A DNA stretch of 64,000 nt from Galbula dea. Taxonomy: Eukaryota; Chordata; Aves; Piciformes; Galbulidae. The stretch lies in the NCBI GenBank assembly GCA_013399015.1, contig VWZX01000996.1, forward strand, positions 1,063,052 through 1,127,051. Direction: 5' to 3'. The notes beneath the pieces were generated by a model that was not told the origin of the DNA, searched no databases, and saw nothing but the letters and a program-made list of their open reading frames with translations. Shown here piece after piece: positions 1-9,700 of the stretch (positions within the stretch are counted from its first letter, which is position 1; the number at the start of each line of letters is the position of its first letter). Made by a program: the position numbers and the translations under genes.

Positions 1-594
1 TCAAGTAACCAAAGGTTACTGGTAGGGAAGAGTCCCCAGGGGTCAGCCTGCCTGGAGAGGAGGAAAAGTGCAAGAGGAAATATCTTTCTCTTTCTTTCTT
101 GATATATTTTATTACCATGGCTTCTTAAGTGAGGGGAGGAATAACCTTTATTAGAGCATCAGTGGAAGACAGACACAGAACTCAAACACAGCAAATGGGA
201 AGTTAAAAGTGTGTCACACTTAACGACAAACCCCTATGGGTTTGGTGTCTCTGGAGGGCCCTTGCTGGGTGAGTTCTGACTGCTGAGCAAAGGGAAGTGT
301 TAGACCCAGAAGGAGAGTGAGAAAGGGGCAGTTTTCCCACGGGATCAATCAGCTAAGGGTTAATTTTAGAAGGCAAGAGAGGTTTCCCCTTCCCCCTGTA
401 TGGTCTGACCTCCCTGCTCCTGCCCTGCACCTTGCCCAGGCTGGCCCAGACCCAGGTCACCACATCCCAGCTGCCATCAAGCTGGGGACAGGCACAAGCT
501 GAGGGTCCCAGGCCCAGGGTGCCCCCTCCTCTCCCACCCCTCAGTACTGCCAGGCTCCTCTTTCCTGGGTCTTCTGCCACCTGTAAGCACTAAC
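1..594 (-). other. CD34 intron 7 (part)
   Basis: No exon is recognised here. I searched the minus strand for the conserved CD34 tail (GEDPYY start, RxxVADTEL end) and did not find it, so the final exon should lie left of position 1. A T/C-rich patch lies near 80-105. Confidence 0.6.
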
Positions 595-759
595 CAGCCT
601 CTCTCCTGCTGGGCTCCAGCTCCGTCGCTTCATCAGGAAGTAGCCAGCCAAGCCCAGGAAGGCCAGCAGCAGGCCAGATGTCACCAAGGCAATCAGGGTC
701 TTCTGAGAGAAGTCCTGGTGGTTCCTCACATTGCCTCTTTTAAGGGATTTTATTCCTAA
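595..759 (-). CDS. CD34: CD34 exon 7: transmembrane helix and start of cytoplasmic region
   Basis: 165 nt, 55 codons, phase 0 at both ends. It encodes LGIKSLKRG, then [12 protein letters not shown] followed by a Leu/Ala/Gly-rich transmembrane helix, then [15 protein letters not shown]. This is close to identical to mammalian CD34. The acceptor has a long T/C tract (762-785) that looks on the plus strand like a GAAA microsatellite. The donor is GTTAGT. Without splicing, translation would continue for 17 residues to a TGA at 541-543. Confidence 0.95.
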
Positions 760-3700
760 CTGGAAAGAAAGAAAAGAAAAGAAAACAAACCACCAAAGAG
801 AGCCTGGAGTCAGACAAGCAGGAAACATGCATCTGCTGAACAGGCACCAGCTTGGAACAATGCTGCTCTTCACCTCCTTGCTCAACCTCATGTAAACAAA
901 GCTGGGCTTTGCTACCCAAGCTCCTGAGCTTTGCACTTGCCCTAGGAGCTCTCATGGCTTCATCTCCATCCTAATGTCTTCTGCTGCACAGGGAGATTTC
1001 CTCCCCTTGAAGCAGAGTGCTCAGCCTCTGAGGTTCAGAGGATGCATCTGCATGGCTGAAGCCTCTCTGTGCACTGCTGCCATTCATGCAGGAACCTGGA
1101 GTGCAGCTTTCTGAGCTGATGGCATCCTTGGAGAGGTGGAATTAATATCAGCATGGAACTTTGAAGAAGCAGACTGCTAATTACATCCTGAGACTTCTTG
1201 TTGGGACCTAACAAATCTAAGAAGATCCCCCAGAATCTGGTGGTGTTTCAAGCATCTCTGCCTCAGGGCTCGTGCTGGTGCTCTCATGGTGCACCACTGC
1301 CTTGCTGCACTGCTGGTGCTCTCATGGTGCACCACTGCCTTGCTGCACAGCTGGTGCTTGGCTCCAACCACCTCAACATGCCAAGGCTCAACAAATGCCT
1401 CTGAGATGGAAGCAGGTTTAGGTCTCAGCCATCTGCCCCAGCCTCCACTGACCATCTACAGATCTTCCTCCAGCCACTCAGGGCACCCATTTGTTTCCCA
1501 GTGGAATTTGCTGAAGGATTTTACCTTTTCCCAGTGAGACTCCTGGAGCATATCTGTAGCAGGATCTGCAAGGGTTCAAACAGGAGAGACATGTCACAAC
1601 AGAGGGTCAGGGTAATGTCAGCCTCTAAGGGTCTAGACACTGCTGAGCATGGAGGAGCCAGGAGCCCCCTCACTGCTCTGGAGGCAGCACCACAGCTCAT
1701 GGGTCTAGCAAGACCCCAGAAGAAAGAGGAGCAGCTGCAGGAAGAAGTCTCCTCGAGGCTGTAACCGAGGATTTATGTCCCACAGACAGTTCCTTCTCCT
1801 CCTGCCCACAGCCAGGTCCCTATCCAGCAGTAACCAGGCCAGGCAAAGGGCAGCAGCTCCACTGACCTCTCTGGCCGACCAGGATGAGCAGCAAACAGTC
1901 GTGATCCACCTCGGACTGAGCCAGCTTGATCTGGCAGGGGGAGGGCAGGCGCTGGCTGCTCCCTTCACAGACTGCACTCCACAGCTCAGAGCCTTTCCTC
2001 TCCAAAAAGTGCTTCTGCAAAGATTTTCAAACAAACAGCCATTGAACCAACCCAACTGATTCACTCTCCATCTCAGGGATGCTGATGGGAGCACTGGGAG
2101 CCTTGAGCATTCAGCCTTTGTGCTCTGGGGGCTTCTCTGTGCTCTGCAAAGGGGAGCAGAGGCACCAAGAAGTGAGAAACGGCACTGGGCTGGGGGCAGC
2201 TCTTCACCTCCCACTCCACCACTGCTTTGGGCCCTGCTACCAACAACTAGGAACTGGAGATGCTCTTGTTTCTGAGTGAGAATAAAGGAAATGAAGGTAT
2301 TATTAGCAACTCTTCCAAATGGTATTTAAACAAGGCTAAATTTAGGGTCAGGGTTCCGTGGCAATTGCCTCCAGTTTTGGGTCAGACACAGATGCCTGAA
2401 GAGCTCTATTGTTTCAGGGTCCCAGGCAAGGGCTGGGAAAGGAGGGAAATAACAAAGAAGCATTGAGCCTTCCTGTTTAGGAAATGTCTTCAGTGTTTTT
2501 GCTCAGTCACTGATCAAAGGCTAGGCAAGGAAAAAAAATCAAATACAAATTTCTTGCATTTTCGAGCTGAATTGACTCTGGGGTGGAAGAGGAAGAGGAG
2601 GGAGAAGCTGCAGCCTTCCCCTGCTGCAGGCCAATTTCAGTATCAGGCAGGACAGGCCTTCTCCCTGGGGCTATTTTCAGCCACAGGCAGGCTTGGAGGC
2701 AGAGCCCACACTTGCTAACAGATATTATCAGCTTCCCTAACATCCTTCCAGCTGGGGGCCATCGTCTGAGCTCTGGCTGTGGACACCCCCTTGAGACAGA
2801 GAGCAGCTCCAGCTGAACTCCCCCCGTCCTGCCCTTGCCTTCTGCTGGCTCCTCAGGAAGTACCCACCAAGTGGGGAGTTTTGAAGGAGAAGCTAAGCCA
2901 TCCTCTGTGCAGAGCTGGGCAGCTCAGAGCCTTAGCATTGCCTCAGCCTCGTGCTCACGTGGCCACATCCTCTTAGCTTAGGAAACCAAAGGAACTTATC
3001 CACAGGAGAACAACAAACAAATCATTTTCAGCTGTTTCTCTAGAGCTTGGCTCAGGGCTGAGAAAGGCCAAGATGGAACAAGAGACCCAAGAGTGTATTT
3101 TCCTTTCTCTGCTGTGGAAAGAACTCAATCAGAGTGTCAGAGTTTCCCTTTGCAATTAGCATTGCTGGGTGCCAGCTTATTGCTCATGTGCTTTGGGAAA
3201 GGCCAGCAGGAGAGCAGGACACAGCATGGTCCCCTCCTATCTGCTCTCCTTGCAGGCACTCTTATCTGCTTGCCAGCTCCAGTGGCTGCTCAGCCTCAGC
3301 TGGGTTTTCCCACTGGATGATTGCTGAGGTGGAGGCACAGGAGAGGTCTGCTGTGGGGTGAGAGCTCCCAGAAGGACAGGGTTGGAAGTGGAGCAGTTTG
3401 GCTTGCTTCACATGGAAGGAGGGTTAAGGGCATGTGGAATTAGATAGGGCTCTATAGGATATTCTGTGTCTCATATATATATATATATCTCCATTTATGC
3501 CTGGGCAGGTGTGTAATGCATGCAGTGTCTAAACCTTGTGCCCAGTAGGTGCCATTCCCACTAGATGGCATCTGGGATCAGAACTACACACTCCCAGAGG
3601 AGATTCCATGTGAATCTTCCCCAAGTGCAGTCCCTGTAAAAGGGAGCAAGTCTAAATGTCTTTTAACTGCCCAGTTTTGCAGAGGAAAAGCCAAGAAAGA

Positions 3701-6700
3701 ATTGTGTCATCCTGAGTAGTGGCAGCACCAGCAGAAGGAAAATTAATCATTGCCATTTTATACCCAGGGCATTGCCAAATCTGCTGTCCCACAACGTCCA
3801 GCACCATCTGCCTTCTGCTGCAGGTTCTACCTGCAGGGTGAAAGGTTTCTTGCCTCCCACCCACAAGAGTGTCTCTGCCAGACCCTCCTCTGCCTTTATA
3901 AATGCTTCTTTTTGGTGCACAGGGCCAAGGGCAGCTACAAAGGGTTTGGGATTCCTCAGGAGTCAGTGCAGATGGAGACACTGAGCAAGCACTCACACTC
4001 CTTCAGATGCCCTGGTTTCTTTCCTAGGGCAGTTGGCAAGACAAAAGAAGGCACTTGCATTCCCAACCAGGAAGGGGAAGAAGAACAAAGGCAATTTCCT
4101 GTTAACCATAGTGGGAGATACTTATGAAGCTGAACTGACCCCAGAGCTTGATCATGAAAAAGAAGCTTTTATGCAACCAGGAGGTTGTGTTTACCCTGGG
4201 ATTGCTCTGATCACCTCTTTGGGATCCTCCTGGGACTGCTCTAATCATCCCTTTGGGATCCTCCTGGGACTGCTCTGATCTCCCCCACCTCCATCAGTGT
4301 GGCACAGCTCAGATTGCCTGCCCTAGGGATAATGGTACGAACTAAACAGCCTGAAAAACTCCCCCCCCACGCCCCCAGTGGGGTGACTCCATTGCTGCAA
4401 GCCTGAGACTGCTGCAGGAGCCTCCCCTCAGCTCTCTGCTCACAGATGCCTCCCCCTGCACCTGTCCCCTCCCCTTGGAGACCCACGGGCACCCTGGGCT
4501 GCCACTCACGCAAGTGTTGGACTCGTTGAGCTGCAAGCAGATGGCTCCAGTGTCACTCACTTCTTTGACATTGTGGCATGTGATGGGCTGGGAGGGAAAA
4601 ACCACAGCGTCAGTGAACAGCCAGGAGGGTGGGAGACAAGCCCAGCCTCCTCGTGGTCCCCCAGCCCCATCCTCACCTTTGGGCTGTCCTGGACTGTGTG
4701 CAGGGGCGTGGTGGCAGTCAGGACAGGAGGATGCCCCGAGGTAGGAGGAAAGCTCCTCAGGGCTGCTGTGGACCCTGAGGTTTCTGCCACCGTGCTGGGT
4801 TGTGTGGCTGAGCTCTCAGCTGTGGGGACCCCTTGGCTGCTGTGGGTTGGGTCCGAGGGGGTGCCCAGTGACTGCGGGGGGGACCGGCTGGGCTGGGCGC
4901 TCGGCTGCTGGCTGCCGAGCCCTGGGGTGGTCGGGCTGTCTGTCGGGGACAGGGCTGCAGCTTCAGTCGGGACGAAATGCAAGAGAAAGGACACAGGAGA
5001 AAGCTTTAGTCCTCTAAAATCAGTGTGTGGCATTGGGATGACTGAAGTACAATGTCGATTTGTCATAGCCAGTGGGACCAGACCGTGGTGGTGGCTGCAT
5101 CACAAACGACCGTTAGACTTGCTTCAGCTCCCGAATTGCTACGGGCACTGCAGGATCGCCTGGCAATGGGGCTCGTTTCCTGAGCGTGTGCTGCAGCACA
5201 GCAAGGGTGTCACTGCCTGACCCCCTCCCCTGCATTAACCCTCATCCCCCTCCCTTCGACCCAGAGCCTTCACAAAGGTGAGGATTTCAAACAGCACAAG
5301 AGAAAAGCAGCACACATCTGGGCAAGGGTCCCTGCTGCAGAGCCCTGCAGAGCCTTGTCCTCCTAGCAGAAGGGCTGGCACACCTCCTACAGGTGCTGTT
5401 TGCTGAGCAAGGAAGAGGTGTGTTAAGAGAAAAGGTTAAGGAGCATTTTGTCCCATCACCTCTTGGCTGTTTTGGAAAGGATGGGCCCAGATGACCCTTC
5501 ACCTCCCTTCACATCTGAGAAGCCTCCCACCCTGAAGTTAGCAGTGTTAGGTTGCCCTGAGTGGGATTTCTTGGGGCAGGATTAAGCCTTTTGACCAGAC
5601 TAGGCTCTTTTTCTTGAGACCACAACCCATGCACCCACTATGTCGTTTCTTAGGGCAAGCCTGTGCACTTCATCACTCTGATGACTAATGTTAATGCTAC
5701 CAGGAACCATGAGGAGTGAGAGGAGCAATTACCTGGTGTCTCTGGTGTTGGCTTGGCAGTACTGAGGGCTGTGGGATCTCCAGGGGCTGCCACGCTGCTG
5801 GTGCCTCTTGTGTCCTTGTCGGTGGCTGTGGGTGTTGGGGTGCCTGTTGGGCTTCCTAAAGCGTTGCCTGGGGGCAGAGGAAGGTGTTATGGGGCTACCA
5901 TCCCCTGATGGTTGCATCTCATCCCATCCCATCCCATCCACAAGGCTCTGCCTGCCCCTAAGGGTCCATGCAGGGAGGGAAGGGTCAGCTGCTTTCACAG
6001 ATTCTCTTCTTTCTTGCCCCCAAATGGCAGGATGCCTTAGAGATCCTGGAAGCTCAGAGACTAAACGTTTTGGCTGGGCAAGTACCAGGCTTTGGTGCAG
6101 CCCTTGAAGAGGTTCTGGGGTTCTTGGAGTGGTGCTGGTGGTGCTGACAGGTTCATTCCTGCCCTCATCCTGCCCAGTCCTTGGGCTTCCCGAGGGATGC
6201 ACAAAGCCCTGCACAAAGCTGGATTTCATAGTAGTTTGGGTTTATGATCCTTGGGGGAAAGACTCAGGCTTTGGAAGAGATCTTGTGTGCCTCAGGAAAA
6301 ATCAGCTGGATTTGCAGTTGCAGGCACAATCTCAAAGTAAATAGAAACATTCCCATTGGCTTGGGATCAGCTCTGACTCATGAGTGAAAACATCTTTGGA
6401 GGTAAAGCAGAATGTTTGGAGAATGGCTTGCTGTTCTAACTTAAAGTTTATATATTGCTTCCTGGTATGTTACAAAGATGACACTTCCAGCTTCCCCCTC
6501 TGAAATGAGCTATCTGTCAGTGAAATGCATTTCTCCACCTTTCTTAGCCTTTTCTAGTCTTCAGCTCTACTTTAACAAACAGCTTCAGCCTCTACTCCAG
6601 GGTCCTTGCTGTTTAAGATTCTTATCAGACACCAGAGAGAAAAATGATATAAAATATGTTATTTCATTTGTATTTCTGTCCAGGGGAGCCTGAGCTTCAA

Positions 6701-9700
6701 GGAAAGTTCCTTTGTCCTCCCAGATGACCCACTGAGGTGGAGCAGCAGTGACAGGTCCTGATCAGCTGCCTGGAGCTGGCACTAGGGCAGCATGCACAGC
6801 CAGTTCCACATGTCCAGAGCACTGCAGAGCTGGGCACCTCAGGATGGGACTGGCAGGGATTTTGCTACATCAAGATGTCAGTATCCTGCTGGAGCAGATT
6901 CAGAGGATCTGGATGGTTTAGGAAAAGCAAAGGCTGGGATCACTGAGGTTTGTTTTGGCAATGGGTGGCAGGAGGCAGAGCTGCTTGGTTGCTCCTGCAG
7001 CAGGTGAGTGGTGGTTGTACTGGAAGGTGCTGAGAAGGGAGAGCACCCCAGCATGGTCCCATGAGACTGCCCATGCTGGCACATCCCATCCCATCCTGTC
7101 CTCTCCTATCCCACCCACCTCATCTTATCCAGACCATCCTGTTAATCCCAGCCCCTCACACCCTGTCCATCCTATTGCATCCCATCCCATCCCACTGCAG
7201 CTGCTCTGGGCTCAGGAGCATGGAGGGAGGCAGGGGCTCTGCTGAGGGCTCAGTGCAGGTGTCTGGGAGCTGGGATTTAAGTTCTGGCACAGCTTTCATT
7301 TCAGGGAGGTGTTCTTCTCTCCAAGATAATTCAGTTCCAATTGCTGAAATCAAGTTTTTTTCTGAGGAATTCTAACAAATCAAAAGCAGGAGGCATGACT
7401 GCATGCCCAGAAGAATGAGTAACACAAAGTTAAAGCTGCACTTCACACACAGCTTTGGGTTTGCAGGAAACCAGAACAATGCAGCACCTGGACTTGACCT
7501 CCCCCAATGCCACAGCCACCCAAGCACCCCTGAGCTATTCCAGATGTGTGTCAAGCACCAGAGGCATTTCTAATCAAAGTCCTTTCACCACTGAACAGCA
7601 CCAGTGGAAGCCTGGGTCGTCGCTCAGTGTAATTCTGAGCAGACCTGTCACACACAATTGCTTTTTCTTCCTCTCACTGCAGCTCTTTTAGCAAGAACAT
7701 GGGGAAGCTTTTGGAAACCTCAGGCCCCAGGAGATAAATAATGATCCAGCTGTGGGCTGGAGAATCCACATGGTGCTCAGCTGAAGTGGGTCATTTATTG
7801 CACCACACAGTTTTACTAGCTTTGCTAAGCTCTGTCAGTCGGTTAGGGTTAAGGGGTTGGGAGTTTAAGCCAAGATATTTACTAATCCCAGAGAAACCTT
7901 CACCTGGTAGCACAGGCAGGAGAAAAAGCATGAAGTAAAACTGTGCTGGTGTAGGTTTTGAAGGTGCTAGGTTGATGATTGGACTTGATGACCTTAGAGG
8001 TATTTTCCAACCTTAATGGTTCTATGACAGGCTGAGAGAGTTGGGGTTGTTCAGTCTGGAGAGGAGAAGGCTCCAGGGAGACCTGATTGTGGCCTTCCAG
8101 TATCTGCAGGGGCTACAAGAAAGCTGGGGAGGGACTTTGTAGGAGGTCAGGTAGTGATAGGACAAGGGGAATGGGTGCAAACTAGAAGAGGGCAGATTGA
8201 AATTGGATATTAGGAGGAAGTTCTTCCCTGTTAGGGTGGGGAGACACTGGAACAGGTTGCCCAGAGAGGCTGTGGAAGCTCCATCCCTGGAAGCTCTTAA
8301 GGCCAGGCTGGCTGGGGCTCTGGGCAACCTGATCTAGTGGGAGGTGTCCCTGGCAGGCAGGGGGTTGGAACTAGATGATCTTTAAGGTCCCTTCCAGCTC
8401 TGCCCATTCTAGGATTCTCTCACATTTACCTAGCTGGCTTTAGAAAGCCAATGCCTCTGAGTTTTAAAGACACTTGGGTTGAGTGGTTTAGGAAGTCTCT
8501 CAGCTCAAATCAAATGAAACAAAGCAACACTCTAAATGTTAGAGTAGTTGACTTGGTCCAACCCTCATCCCTGAGCACTAATCCAGGACTAGAGAAGGCA
8601 AAAGTCTGCAGTGGCATGGCAAAGGCTCAGGAAACAGGAGAAAAGTTTCCATAACTTGTGCCTGACTCTGCAGCTGCAGCAAATGAGCCCCAATGGTCTG
8701 GTCCCTGCACATCCATCCCTGCAAGATGGAAAGTGCAACCCACAGGAGTTTTCCAGGCAGGAATTGCACCTTCCCTGCTGATATATGAGTCTCCTGGTGA
8801 ACCTTTGGTAACCAGGTGCCTACTTCAGTGCTCTGATAGAGAAACCTTCTGCTAGGAGTATCTCAAACCAAAGGAGGGAGGTTTAGACTGGGTAGAAGGA
8901 GGAGATTTTTCACACTGAGGGAGGTGAGAGCCTGGCCCAGGTTGCCCAGAGAGGTGGGAGATGTCCCATCCCTGGAACCATTCTAGGTCAGGTTATTTGT
9001 GGTTCTGAGTAACCTGATGTAGTCACAGCTGTCCCAGCTGGCTGCAGGGAGGTTGGACTAAGTGACCTCTCAAGGTTCTTTCCAACCCAAAGCATTCTAG
9101 GATCCTTCTGGTTAACAAAGTCTTTTGTCCAGGCTCAGCCAGTGCACAGCTACAAGGGCTGTGGCTGCAGGTGACCTGGTACCAGCAGCTGGGGAAGAGG
9201 AGGGTGAAAGAACCACAGAGCTGGGAAGCTGCATCCAGCCCAGGCTTCTCCCAGCAGCTCCTCTGAGGTCTCCAGCTGCATTACTCATCCCTTCCCACTC
9301 TGACTGCTCTCAGCCATGTGGCAGGAATTCAAGCGGGTGGAGCTCTCTTCCCTCTGGAAATATCTGATAAAAACTCTCCTTCCCTCCCCCTTTTCCTTCT
9401 CCCAGACAGGATATGGGTGTGGGGCCACAGTCACGAAGGGGAGGAGGCTGCAGGGAGTCCCCAGAGCCAGGATGGACCTGAGCTCCTGGACCAAGGGATG
9501 CCTTGGGCTTGAGGCTTCTGCAACAGCTGGATGCTGCCTGGGAGTCCTAGAACCTTCCCAGGGACAGAAGCTACTGCTGGCTTGAGCAGGAGAGATGTGC
9601 AAACCTCTAAAGGACACTAAACCCAACTGGATGTAAGTTTTAAAGCTTCTCTCTACTTCCCTGATCTTCAGAACCTTTCTAGGTTGCAAAAGGAATGAAG

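Noticed and set aside
1..594. CD34 last exon
   Set aside because: No frame resembles the conserved acidic/Gly-rich tail. The open minus frame at 353-580 is not CD34-like.
762..790. GAAA microsatellite as an independent repeat
   Set aside because: On the minus strand it is the polypyrimidine tract of the CD34 exon 7 acceptor.
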